A stretch of DNA of 64,000 nucleotides. It comes from JARRQJ01 sp963761035. Its GTDB lineage: Bacteria; Pseudomonadota; Gammaproteobacteria; DRLM01. The notes below the pieces were generated by a model, which searched no databases, was not told where the DNA came from, and saw only the letters and a program-made list of their open reading frames with translations. Positions 34,656 to 43,085 of this stretch are shown piece by piece (positions within the stretch are counted from its first letter, which is position 1; every line of letters starts with the position of its first letter). Both the position numbers and the translations under genes were made by a program. The DNA lies in NCBI GenBank assembly GCA_963761035.1, contig CAVXFH010000002.1, positions 1,612,001 through 1,676,000 of the forward strand, read 5' to 3'.

Positions 34656-35675
34656 TTGGCGTCCCATACCGATTTTCCGGCGGGCCGATTTCCCGGCCGG
34701 CGCATGCGGCGCATGCGCCGCGATGATTTCACGCGGCGCCTGATGCGCGAAAACACCTTGCGGGTGGACGATCTCATCTATCCGGTATTTGTCCTGGACG
34801 GCAAGGGTCGCCGCGAGGCGGTGGCCTCCATGCCCGGCATCGACCGGCTCAGTATCGATCTGTTGCTCGAGCACCTGACCGATGTGGTTGCGGCGGGCGT
34901 TCCCGCCGTAGCGCTGTTTCCCGTGACGGCGCCGGACAAGAAATCCGACGATGCCCGAGAGGCCTACAACCCGGGAGGACTGGCTCAGCAGACGGTGCGC
35001 GCCCTCAAGAAGGCGTATCCCCAGCTCGGCGTGATCACCGACGTGGCCCTCGACCCCTTCACCCGTCACGGCCAGGATGGTCTCATCGACACAGAAGGTT
35101 ACGTGTTGAACGACGAAACGGTTGAGGTATTGGTCAAACAGGCCTTGTCTCACGCCGAGGCCGGCGCGGATGTGGTGGCGCCTTCCGATATGATGGACGG
35201 CCGCATCGGCGCCATTCGTTCCGCCCTGGAAGGGCGCGGTTTTATCCACACCCGCATCCTTGCCTACGCCGCCAAGTATGCCTCCGGTTTTTACGGCCCG
35301 TTCCGCGACGCGGTGGGGTCGGCGGCCAATCTCGGCGGCGGCAATAAATGCAGTTACCAGATGGACCCGGCCAACAGCGACGAGGCCTTGCAGGAGGTGG
35401 CGCTGGACCTGCAAGAAGGCGCCGACATGGTGATGATCAAACCGGGCCTGCCCTATCTCGACATCGTGCGCCGGGTGAAAGACCGCTTCGGCGTTCCCAC
35501 CTTCGTCTATCAGGTCAGCGGCGAGTACGCCATGCTCATGGCGGCGGCCAACAACGGCTGGCTGGACGAGCGGGCCGTGGTCATGGAATCGCTGCTGTCC
35601 TGCAAGCGTGCCGGTGCCGACGGCATCCTCACCTATTTCGCCAGGCGCGTCGCCGGCTGGTTGCAACAGACCTAA
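34656..35675 (+). CDS. hemB: Porphobilinogen synthase (5-aminolevulinate dehydratase)
   Basis: HemB condenses two 5-aminolevulinates to porphobilinogen in heme synthesis. The 339-residue product has the Schiff-base lysines in Ala-Ala-Lys-Tyr-Ala-Ser and Met-Ile-Lys-Pro-Gly. The metal region reads Asp-Val-Ala-Leu-Asp-Pro-Phe, with Asp where zinc enzymes have Cys, so it is the Mg-dependent (Pseudomonas-like) type. The start is probably TTG at 34656, after GAGG and just beyond the adk stop; an in-frame ATG at 34704 would give a shorter but still plausible N-terminus. It is likely cotranscribed with adk. Confidence 0.95.
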   Translation: MASHTDFPAGRFPGRRMRRMRRDDFTRRLMRENTLRVDDLIYPVFVLDGKGRREAVASMPGIDRLSIDLLLEHLTDVVAAGVPAVALFPVTAPDKKSDDAREAYNPGGLAQQTVRALKKAYPQLGVITDVALDPFTRHGQDGLIDTEGYVLNDETVEVLVKQALSHAEAGADVVAPSDMMDGRIGAIRSALEGRGFIHTRILAYAAKYASGFYGPFRDAVGSAANLGGGNKCSYQMDPANSDEALQEVALDLQEGADMVMIKPGLPYLDIVRRVKDRFGVPTFVYQVSGEYAMLMAAANNGWLDERAVVMESLLSCKRAGADGILTYFARRVAGWLQQT

Positions 35676-35921
35676 ATGTCGACTTTAGCTCGGTGTCGCA
35701 ACGCCCGAGGCTGATCCCGCCGCTCCCCACCGCTATCACGCGCGACGGTCCCTGATCCCGGTCCCGAGGCAAGGATATGAGAGAAGAGTTGGCGAGGCAT
35801 TCCTGCCCGGCAACAAATCGTAGGCGGCGGATGCGATCATCGGGCAAAAGTGGGGCTTTACTTTTTGCCGTGCTGCCACTATAAAGCCGGAAAATAATCG
35901 TGATCAACCATGAGGAGAGTT

Positions 35922-36299
35922 ATGATCATCGTTCCGACTATTTTGAACAAAAGCGAGATTCACGGATTCGGGGTGTTTGCCAAGGAGTTCATTCCCAAAG
36001 GCAGCAAGGTATGGGAGTTCAATCCCACCTTCGATATTCGTTTCACCGAAGAAGAATTCGAGGCCCTGCCGCCGTCGACGCGCCAGGAGGTGGAGATTCA
36101 TCTCTATCAGCCCGAACCGGGCGGGCTGCTTTATTACGAATCCACGATGGGCAAATACATGAATCACTCCCGCGAGGCCAACGTGGACTTCAGCGAGGTC
36201 GGCGCCGGCTGGGCGACCCGCGACATCCAACCCAACGAGGAACTGACCTGCGATTACCGCCACTTCATGGCGGACGTGTCGCATATCGCTTACCTCTAG
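35922..36299 (+). CDS. SET-domain protein, putative lysine methyltransferase
   Basis: The 125-residue protein is essentially one SET domain. His-Gly-Phe-Gly-Val-Phe-Ala near residue 14, Lys-Tyr-Met-Asn-His-Ser-Arg-Glu-Ala-Asn near 83-92, and Glu-Leu-Thr-Cys-Asp-Tyr near 110-115 are the SAM-, substrate- and catalytic-Tyr motifs. SET enzymes methylate protein lysines. In bacteria they are uncommon; in Chlamydia one methylates histone-like proteins. GAGGAG precedes the ATG at 35922. It lies two genes after the Lys-rich Adk, which makes that tail a possible substrate, but this is only inference. Confidence 0.85.
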   Translation: MIIVPTILNKSEIHGFGVFAKEFIPKGSKVWEFNPTFDIRFTEEEFEALPPSTRQEVEIHLYQPEPGGLLYYESTMGKYMNHSREANVDFSEVGAGWATRDIQPNEELTCDYRHFMADVSHIAYL

Positions 36300-36306
36300 C
36301 ATCCGC

Positions 36307-36333
36307 GGCGCGGTGAACGGGATTCACCGCGCC
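36307..36333. terminator. Strong hairpin after the SET gene
   Basis: GGCGCGGTGAA and TTCACCGCGCC are perfect 11-base inverted copies around a 5-base loop, 8 bases after the SET gene stop. No T run follows, so it could be a non-canonical terminator or an mRNA-stabilising stem. Confidence 0.65.
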
Positions 36334-36479
36334 GGCCCCGCCAGACCGGCAGCGCCACGGCATGACACTTTGCGCTGCAATACGCGTCTAATATTCATAT
36401 TTTCAAGTCGTCGCCCGCTACTCTAAAAGAGAGCCCAAACCACTGCAGGCCATCGTAAGCGCCTGCGAAGGAGTGAGGC

Positions 36480-37241
36480 ATGAAGCGCTGGCTGGCCGTC
36501 TTCCTGATATTGGCTCCCGCTATGGCGGGGGCAGAGCCGGTCTTAGACTTTCGCAACGATCTCGCCTTTCACGCCACCACCGTCAACGCTTTCGCCGCGC
36601 GCATCTACGGTGAACGCCTCCGTAAACTGCGGGCCGACGGCAAGCTGGATCGGGACCCGGCTTTGCTCAAGCGCCTGCGCAGGATCGTGGAACGGTTGCG
36701 TCCCGCCGCCGAATACGAAAGGTCCGCCGTGGCGGCCATGCCCTGGGAGATCCATGTCTGTCGCCGCTGCGACGAGAACGCTTCGGCCATGGCGGGCGGC
36801 AAACTGCTGGTGGGCGAGGAGTTCATTAAGCAGATCCAACCCACCAACGACGAACTCGCCTATCTGCTGGCCCATGAGATGGGGCACGTCGTCGCCGAAC
36901 ACACCCGCGAATTCGCCACCTCGGCGCGCTATTTCGTGGGCATGGGCCTCAAGCGCGACTACCAGGACATCCAGCACGAAATTGACGAAAGCGTCAGCCT
37001 GCAACTGCGCTTGGCGCCTTTATACAAGCAACAGGAGATGGAAGCCGACTACATCGGCTTCATCCTCGGCGCGCGCGCGGGATTTGAGCCCCACGCCATG
37101 TTGAGCCTGCTGCGCAAATTGAGTACGGACGGTCCTTCCATGCTGGATGCCCATCCCAGCACCCAACAACGGCTGCAACAGGCGCGGGACGAACTACCGG
37201 CGGCGCAGCGTCTCTACACGCGGGGAATACCCAGCCGGTGA
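36480..37241 (+). CDS. M48-family zinc metalloprotease
   Basis: The 253-residue protein begins with a cleavable signal peptide (Met-Lys-Arg-Trp-Leu-Ala-Val-Phe, ending Ala-Gly-Ala). The HExxH zinc site is in Leu-Leu-Ala-His-Glu-Met-Gly-His-Val, near residues 137-141, and the third zinc ligand Glu is in Glu-Met-Glu-Ala-Asp-Tyr, as in periplasmic Oma1/YcaL-type M48 peptidases. It lacks membrane helices and extra TPRs such as those in BepA. A role in periplasmic protein quality control is likely by family. Confidence 0.92.
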   Translation: MKRWLAVFLILAPAMAGAEPVLDFRNDLAFHATTVNAFAARIYGERLRKLRADGKLDRDPALLKRLRRIVERLRPAAEYERSAVAAMPWEIHVCRRCDENASAMAGGKLLVGEEFIKQIQPTNDELAYLLAHEMGHVVAEHTREFATSARYFVGMGLKRDYQDIQHEIDESVSLQLRLAPLYKQQEMEADYIGFILGARAGFEPHAMLSLLRKLSTDGPSMLDAHPSTQQRLQQARDELPAAQRLYTRGIPSR

Positions 37242-37251
37242 ACCGTGATGA

Positions 37252-37278
37252 GTTAGGGTGAGCGCAGCGAACCCCAAC
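37252..37278. repeat. Short palindromic repeat GTTAGGGT...ACCCCAAC
   Basis: The stretch has the arms GTTAGGGT and ACCCCAAC, with GCGCAGC near the centre, an imperfect palindrome. It is a common type of dispersed repeat in intergenic DNA of high-GC proteobacteria and starts just beyond the M48 gene. Confidence 0.5.
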
Positions 37279-37511
37279 ATCGCTGCGCAACCCATTTCAA
37301 CCGCACATTTTCACCATACTCCATTACCAGCATTTGGCATGCATGTCGGTTTATTTCCCCATATTATTTTTACTAATCTATGGATTGTCGCCGGTGCCGG
37401 ACGAAAATCCGTGGCGCTTTATGCGACATACCCGTACTATTTGAGCGGTGGGCGAGAGGTTGATCACCGTCTCCTTCGTCCATCAGGCGCTGCACGAGTA
37501 GAGGAATAATC

Positions 37512-37784
37512 ATGACATCCAAGCCATCCTGCGCCCATATCAACGCCGTCAAGGGCGTCAAACACGCGGCACGCTATGAGTGCGAGGAGTGCGTCAAGAT
37601 CGGCGACGATTGGGTTCACCTGCGGACCTGTCAGACCTGCGGCGCGACGCTGTGCTGCGACAGTTCGCCGAACCGCCACGCCAGCCGGCACGCGCGGGCG
37701 AGCGGCCATCCCGTGATTGCCTCCGCCGAACCCGGAGAGCGCTGGTTGTATTGCTATCCGGACGACGCCTTTGCGGAGTATTGA
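37512..37784 (+). CDS. UBP-type zinc-finger protein
   Basis: This 90-residue protein is a free-standing UBP-type (BUZ/ZnF-UBP) zinc finger. Cys and His ligands are in Cys-Ala-His, Cys-Glu-Glu-Cys, Thr-Cys-Gln-Thr-Cys-Gly, Leu-Cys-Cys and Asn-Arg-His-Ala-Ser-Arg-His. In eukaryotes the domain binds the free C-terminus of ubiquitin. Bacterial free-standing copies are frequent and often lie near transporters or hydrolases, with unknown targets. Its codon use does not differ obviously from neighbours. Confidence 0.88.
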   Translation: MTSKPSCAHINAVKGVKHAARYECEECVKIGDDWVHLRTCQTCGATLCCDSSPNRHASRHARASGHPVIASAEPGERWLYCYPDDAFAEY

Positions 37785-37838
37785 AGTCGCGGGCGATTCG
37801 GCGCTATCCGGCGGTCTTATATGTAACGAGAGCGAGTG

Positions 37839-38801
37839 TTAGAGGATATTCCTCTCCGACCCGGGCTTCCCTGTTCGCGACGGATGCAGCCGCCACCAGG
37901 CGGCCAGCGCGCTGCCGATGATGGAATGGAAACTGGCGGAGATGGCGGAAGGCACCGGCGCCAGCGCCAACTGCGGGAAGCTGGTGCGCGCCAGCACCGC
38001 GCCGAGGCCGGAGTTCTGCATGCCGACCTCGATGGCGATGGTGCGGCAGGAGATTTCGGGTAATTTCAAGAGCCTGGCCATGAGATAGCCGAGTCCGAAG
38101 CCGCCGGCGTGCAGCAGGGCGACCGCCGTGAACAGCGGCAGCGCGGAATCGCGCACGGTCTGGGCGTTCGCGCCGATGATGCTGGCGCAGATCAACGCAA
38201 TGAAAATGACCGAGATCAGCGGTGCGACGGGCAGGACGAAACCCACCGCCCGCGGCGCGTAGCGGTTGAGCAGCACGCCCAGCGCCACCGGAATCACCAC
38301 GACCTGCAGGGTGTTCACGAACAGGCTCCAGGCGTCCACCGGCACATAGGCGCCCGCCAGCCATTTGGTGAGCAGCGGCGTCATCGCCACCGCGGCGAAG
38401 GTGGAGCACATCGTCATCAGCACCGAGAGCGCCACGTCGGCGCGCGCGATGTAGCTCACCACGTTGGAGGCGGTGCCGCCGGGGCAGCAGGCGACGAGGA
38501 TGAGGCCGACGGCGAGCGCGGGCTCCAGCGCCAGGCCGTGCGCGATGCCCCAGCCCAGGGACGGCATGATAATGAATTGCGCGGCAACGCCGATCATCAC
38601 CTGTTTCGGTATCCGCGCCACGCGGCGGAAGTCATCGATGCTCAACGTGATGCCCATGCCGATCATGATGACCGCCAGTCCCCACACGATCATTCGGCCG
38701 CTGAACCAGGTAAACCAGTGGGGGAAAAACAGCGCGAGGCCGCTGCACGTCAGCACCCACAGCGGAAACAGGTTGGCGAGCCGGTTGAACAGCAGGGTCA
38801 T
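37839..38801 (-). CDS. Bile acid:sodium symporter-family (BASS) transporter
   Basis: The 320-residue protein has about nine to ten membrane helices. Family blocks are visible: Gly-Met-Gly-Ile-Thr-Leu-Ser, Val-Ala-Cys-Cys-Pro-Gly-Gly-Thr-Ala-Ser-Asn-Val, Ile-Ala-Arg-Ala-Asp-Val-Ala-Leu-Ser and Glu-Val-Gly-Met-Gln-Asn-Ser-Gly-Leu-Gly. BASS proteins couple Na+ to organic anion uptake; bacterial substrates include pantoate-like acids, pyruvate and others. The region of residues 280-320 is polar. The gene is convergent with the UBP zinc-finger gene. Confidence 0.92.
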   Translation of the reverse strand: MTLLFNRLANLFPLWVLTCSGLALFFPHWFTWFSGRMIVWGLAVIMIGMGITLSIDDFRRVARIPKQVMIGVAAQFIIMPSLGWGIAHGLALEPALAVGLILVACCPGGTASNVVSYIARADVALSVLMTMCSTFAAVAMTPLLTKWLAGAYVPVDAWSLFVNTLQVVVIPVALGVLLNRYAPRAVGFVLPVAPLISVIFIALICASIIGANAQTVRDSALPLFTAVALLHAGGFGLGYLMARLLKLPEISCRTIAIEVGMQNSGLGAVLARTSFPQLALAPVPSAISASFHSIIGSALAAWWRLHPSRTGKPGSERNIL

Positions 38802-39024
38802 GAGTCAAGGCGCGGCAGAGTTTGCTCGAAGGGCATCACGGCAAGCTTCCTGAATTCCCTATGCGCCTGCAAGAGAATAATCCGGGCCGGAGAGCAAGCA
38901 GGGTGACATGAGAAAACATTCCTCCCTGACACGGGGTTTCTTTCATGGCGGTTATTCTTATTTTCATGCTAATCGACCCGCGGCTATTAGTGTCCGCGTC
39001 GCAGTGGAAGACATGGTCCGCCAT

Positions 39025-40989
39025 CTAGACCGCCCTGGTCAGCACCATCAATTGATAGGGCTCCATCGCCAGTTCCTGTGTGGCTGTGATGGTTCTGCCG
39101 GCATAAAGATCGACCATGGTCTTGCGCATGCCCATATGCCGCAGGCGTCTGGCATCCAGGCGCCGTTCATTTTCGCTGAAGTTGCCGAGTACCAGCACAC
39201 TGTATTGATCGTGATTACGGAAAAAGCCGAAGACATGCCGGTCGCCGGTATCGGTAAATTCCGTCTCGGCACGGGTGAAGGCGAGGTTCTGTTGGCGCAG
39301 CTGAATCAGGCGCAACAATCCTTTGTAGATGCGCCCCGCGACGGTACTCATGTCATTGCGCTGCTCGGCGTCTTGCCAGTCGAAGCGCGAACGGTGCAGC
39401 CAGCGGGAATCGCCCGCCTTGGCCGGGTCCTTGTCATAACCGTAATCATTCAGCGTGCCGAGTTCATCGCCGAGGTAGATCAACGGGATGCCGCCGATCA
39501 TCATCATGATGCCATGCAACAACAGGATACGGCGGATAGATATGTCCACTTCATTCTGATCATTATCGTCAAGGGCCTTCTCCAGCCCGGCGAGGGAAGC
39601 GCAGGTGCCGGATATACGCGCGTCGCCCGTCAGGGGATTTTCCTGGAAGGGCGCGCCGCGGGCAAAGCTGCCGGCGAAGCGCCCGGTATAAAACTGCTGC
39701 AGGAAATGACGGTGCTGCTTCGCGTCCAGTCCTAGCGCCTCGATATCTTCATTGGAAAATACCCAGCCGATATCGTCGTGGCAGCGCACATAGTTAATCC
39801 ACGCGCAGCCATTGGGGATCGAAAAGCGGCGCCGCATCGCGTGCATCAATATCCTCACGTCCCGGGTCGCCAAGGCATCCCACAGCAACGCCATCAACTG
39901 CGGATTGTAGGACAGCGGACATTCTTCGAGACCGATATATTTATTGACCTCATCGGGATGAACGATGGCCTCGGACTTGAAGACCATCGCCGGCGCCGCG
40001 ATGCTTGCGATGGCGTTGAATGCCTGAATGATCCAGTGCGCCTCGAGGAGATTCTGCGAAGTCGTGCCCAGGCGTTTCCATAGGAATGCCACTGCATCGA
40101 GACGCAGGATCTCGACGCCCTGGTTGGCGAGAAACAGCATCTCCTCGGCCATGCGGTTAAATACCGCGGGATTTTCGTAATTCAGATCCCACTGGTAATT
40201 ATTGAAGGTAGTCCATACCCATTTTTTCATGCGGGTGTTATAGGTAAAGGCGCCCGGATGATCGTCCGGAAACACCTCATGCATGCTGGCTTCATAGCCG
40301 TCCGGCATTTCGCGGTCGGGGAATATGCGGTAATACTCCTGATACTCCTCGTCGCCGTCGAGGGCCTTTTTCGCCCATACATGTTCATCGGAGGTATGGT
40401 TGAACACGAAGTCGAGGACCAGCGAGATGCCATGGTCGCGAAGTTCCGAGGCGAGTTCCGCCAATGCCGCCATGGAGCCCAGCGCCGGATTGACTTCGCG
40501 ATAACTGCTGATGGCATACCCGCCGTCGTTATCGCCCTGCGGTACCTTGAACACGGGCATCAAATGCAGATAGGTGATGCCGATCTCGGAAAGGTATGGA
40601 ATGCGTTTACGCAGTCCTTCGATGTCATCGGCGAATAAATCGACATAACACATCGCTCCGACCATGCGGTGGGACAGATACCAGTGAGGATCGACCTCGC
40701 GCATGGCATCAAGCGCCTTGAGTTCGGGCGAGCGCGCCAGCCACATCTCCGTGGCGGAGGACAGCGTGTTTTCAAGGTAGTAGAAAAAATCGTAGTCCGC
40801 GCCGTAAAGGCCATGGAGGCGTTCGAACAGGCGTGGAAAGTGCCGTTTCAGCCGCCCGATATAGACATCCCATTCCGCCTGATCGGTCTTGTCTCTATAC
40901 TTCGCTTCAAGCCGCGGCAACAGGCGTTGCAGCGATGCGTTGCATTCCTTGCCTAGCGCGAAGGTATTTTTGCGTGAATTTATGCTCAT
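39025..40989 (-). CDS. Amylosucrase
   Basis: Amylosucrase makes an alpha-1,4-glucan from sucrose, releasing fructose, and also hydrolyses sucrose. The 654-residue GH13 enzyme has the length and N-terminal helical domain of that type. The catalytic Asp is in Glu-Ile-Leu-Arg-Leu-Asp-Ala-Val-Ala-Phe, the acid/base Glu in Lys-Ser-Glu-Ala-Ile-Val, and the third acid in Arg-Cys-His-Asp-Asp-Ile-Gly-Trp. Gly-Gly-Ile-Pro-Leu-Ile-Tyr-Leu-Gly-Asp-Glu and Asp-Phe-Val-Phe-Asn-His-Thr-Ser are intact. Translation starts at ATG 40989. No sucrose synthesis gene is in the window; the PfkB kinase at 12.7 kb could use the fructose, but this is speculative. Confidence 0.93.
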   Translation of the reverse strand: MSINSRKNTFALGKECNASLQRLLPRLEAKYRDKTDQAEWDVYIGRLKRHFPRLFERLHGLYGADYDFFYYLENTLSSATEMWLARSPELKALDAMREVDPHWYLSHRMVGAMCYVDLFADDIEGLRKRIPYLSEIGITYLHLMPVFKVPQGDNDGGYAISSYREVNPALGSMAALAELASELRDHGISLVLDFVFNHTSDEHVWAKKALDGDEEYQEYYRIFPDREMPDGYEASMHEVFPDDHPGAFTYNTRMKKWVWTTFNNYQWDLNYENPAVFNRMAEEMLFLANQGVEILRLDAVAFLWKRLGTTSQNLLEAHWIIQAFNAIASIAAPAMVFKSEAIVHPDEVNKYIGLEECPLSYNPQLMALLWDALATRDVRILMHAMRRRFSIPNGCAWINYVRCHDDIGWVFSNEDIEALGLDAKQHRHFLQQFYTGRFAGSFARGAPFQENPLTGDARISGTCASLAGLEKALDDNDQNEVDISIRRILLLHGIMMMIGGIPLIYLGDELGTLNDYGYDKDPAKAGDSRWLHRSRFDWQDAEQRNDMSTVAGRIYKGLLRLIQLRQQNLAFTRAETEFTDTGDRHVFGFFRNHDQYSVLVLGNFSENERRLDARRLRHMGMRKTMVDLYAGRTITATQELAMEPYQLMVLTRAV

Positions 40990-41222
40990 CGATCGACTGT
41001 CTTCAGTTAATATGCTGCGGCCGGGCGAATAACGGACTGATGATAGATAGTACTGATTCTCAGCTTGAATATCCACGGCCTGCCGCTTACCTGCAATCGA
41101 TGCTTCGACGGCAAGGGCCCTTGCTTGTGGCTTGGGCGAGTGTGGGGACATATATCAAAAAATAAGATGGGAGATGCGGGCACCCCTCGCGCACCGTCAG
41201 TCAATCAGATGAAGGATACAGC

Positions 41223-41564
41223 ATGAGCGATTTGCCAAGGTGCCCGAGCTGCGGTTCGGAATTCACCTATGAAGACGGCAGTATGTATATTTGCCCGGAG
41301 TGCGCGCATGAATGGGGAAAATATTCGCTGGTGGAAACCGCCGACGAAGGGCGCGTTGTGAAAGACGCCTACGGCAATGCCCTGAAAGACGGCGATGCAG
41401 TCACGGTGATTAAAGACCTCAAGGTCAAGGGATCATCCTCAGTGGTCAAGGTCGGAACCAAAGTCAAGAACATCCGCCTCGTCGAGGGCGACCACGACAT
41501 CGACTGCAAGATCGACGGCATCGGCGCCATGAAGTTGAAGTCGGGGTTTGTTAAGAAGGCGTAG
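41223..41564 (+). CDS. PhnA/YjdM-family zinc-ribbon protein
   Basis: The 113-residue product has an N-terminal zinc ribbon, Cys-Pro-Ser-Cys-Gly and Cys-Pro-Glu-Cys-Ala-His-Glu-Trp, then a PhnA C-terminal domain with Val-Val-Lys-Asp-Ala-Tyr-Gly-Asn, Asp-Gly-Asp-Ala-Val-Thr-Val-Ile-Lys-Asp-Leu and Asp-Ile-Asp-Cys-Lys-Ile-Asp. It is the family named PhnA/YjdM from E. coli; that name is historical and its role is unproven (phosphonoacetate hydrolase activity belongs to an unrelated protein). A ribosome-binding sequence AAGGA precedes the ATG. Confidence 0.93.
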   Translation: MSDLPRCPSCGSEFTYEDGSMYICPECAHEWGKYSLVETADEGRVVKDAYGNALKDGDAVTVIKDLKVKGSSSVVKVGTKVKNIRLVEGDHDIDCKIDGIGAMKLKSGFVKKA

Positions 41565-41826
41565 CTGGCAACCTTGAGCATATTGACCAGAACGAGCCGG
41601 TGAATTCGACCTGCAATAATGGAAATGACCGCGATATGGACTTAATCGGCATTTTGCAGCATCGATTTTCAAATGAGAGAAAGGACTGGCGCCCCATATT
41701 TCATTCAAGATGTAATTACTCGATTCGCTATGCGATTGATTATCTGTTGTCATCTAGCCGTCTTATTTTATACATTACGTCATATTACGTCATCGTTGCG
41801 CACGGGCCAATATCCACCGATACCAA

Positions 41827-42933
41827 ATGGATGCACTAGTTCAAAACTTCGGTCTCGCCTTTCTGGCCGCGCCCTGGTTGCCTCGGGTCTTAACGGTGGT
41901 CGTGGCCGTCGTCGCCATCAACATCGTCATCTATTACACGTTTCGCCGTATCGAGAGACTCGCCGAGAGAACCTCCACGGTATGGGATGATGCCTTGGTT
42001 CGCTCCTTGCACAAACCCCTCACGCTGGTGTTATGGGTGGTGGGCGTAGCCTTCGCGGCCGAAATCGTCCACAAACACACCGGCGATCCCATCTTTGATT
42101 TCGTGGCTCCCACCCGCAATGTGGTGGTCATCTTCTCTCTGGCCTGGTTCCTGTTGCGTTTCATCCGCAACGCGACCCGCAACATAATCAGCGCGCGGGA
42201 AGCGGCGGGCGAAACCGTGGATCACACCACCGTGGATGCCCTGTCCAAGCTGGGGCGCTTCTCGATCATCATTGTTGCCGCGCTGGTGATGCTGCAGACC
42301 CTGGGATTCAGTATTGCCGGCTTGCTTACTTTCGGTGGCATCGGCGGCATCGCCATAGGCTTCGCCGCCAAGGACATCTTGGCCAACTTTTTCGGCGGTC
42401 TGACTATCTATCTGGACAGGCCCTTCGTGGTCGGGGAATGGATCCGCTCGCCGGACAAGGAGATCGAGGGCACCGTGGAATATATCGGCTGGCGCCACAC
42501 GCGGGTACGGGCCTTCAACAAGAACCCGATCTATGTGCCGAACGCGTTGTTCACCAACATCGTTGTGGAAAATCCCACCCGCATGACCAATCGCCGCATC
42601 AAGGAGACCATCGGCATCCGCTATGATGATCTCGGGAAGATGGCGCCCATCGTCGCGGACATGCAGGCCATGCTGAGAAGCCATCCGGAGATCGATACCG
42701 GCCAGACCCTCATCGTCAACTTCAACACCTTCGGCCCGTCCTCCCTGGACATCTACCTCTACACCTTCACCAGAACAAGAGAGTGGGTACGCTATCACGA
42801 GATTAAGCAGGACATACTGCTCAAGGTGGCGGACATCATCGCCCGCCACGGCGCGGAGATCGCCTTCCCCACGCAGACCTTGCACATACAGACGCTGCCC
42901 GATTCCGGGCCGGAATTTGCCGAACATCAATAA
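41827..42933 (+). CDS. Mechanosensitive ion channel, MscS family
   Basis: The 368-residue inner-membrane protein has about four N-terminal helices and the MscS core. The pore-lining TM3 and following beta domain are visible: Leu-Leu-Thr-Phe-Gly-Gly-Ile-Gly-Gly-Ile-Ala-Ile-Gly-Phe-Ala-Ala-Lys, Phe-Phe-Gly-Gly-Leu, Asp-Arg-Pro-Phe-Val-Val-Gly-Glu-Trp, and Gly-Thr-Val-Glu-Tyr-Ile-Gly-Trp-Arg. It should act as an osmotic safety valve. The long spacer upstream is AT-rich. Confidence 0.94.
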   Translation: MDALVQNFGLAFLAAPWLPRVLTVVVAVVAINIVIYYTFRRIERLAERTSTVWDDALVRSLHKPLTLVLWVVGVAFAAEIVHKHTGDPIFDFVAPTRNVVVIFSLAWFLLRFIRNATRNIISAREAAGETVDHTTVDALSKLGRFSIIIVAALVMLQTLGFSIAGLLTFGGIGGIAIGFAAKDILANFFGGLTIYLDRPFVVGEWIRSPDKEIEGTVEYIGWRHTRVRAFNKNPIYVPNALFTNIVVENPTRMTNRRIKETIGIRYDDLGKMAPIVADMQAMLRSHPEIDTGQTLIVNFNTFGPSSLDIYLYTFTRTREWVRYHEIKQDILLKVADIIARHGAEIAFPTQTLHIQTLPDSGPEFAEHQ

Positions 42934-43085
42934 TGTCGCTATAAATTCGTTTTTATTTATACTCGATAAACGCGGTTGACGCGCCGCGGCACTTCGATTT
43001 AGAGTTTTTCGCGCTCAGCCCGAAGCATCCACCTTTCATACGGCGTCGACTGCGGGCAAGGGTACACGGACGAGGGGAGGAGAGC

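Noticed and set aside
33533..34777. Leu/Arg-rich minus-strand frame opposite the adk tail
   Set aside because: It arises from the reverse complement of the AAG repeats and covers a conserved Adk on the other strand.
34617..35666. Long minus-strand frame opposite hemB
   Set aside because: HemB motifs are fully conserved on the plus strand; the minus frame has no family motif.
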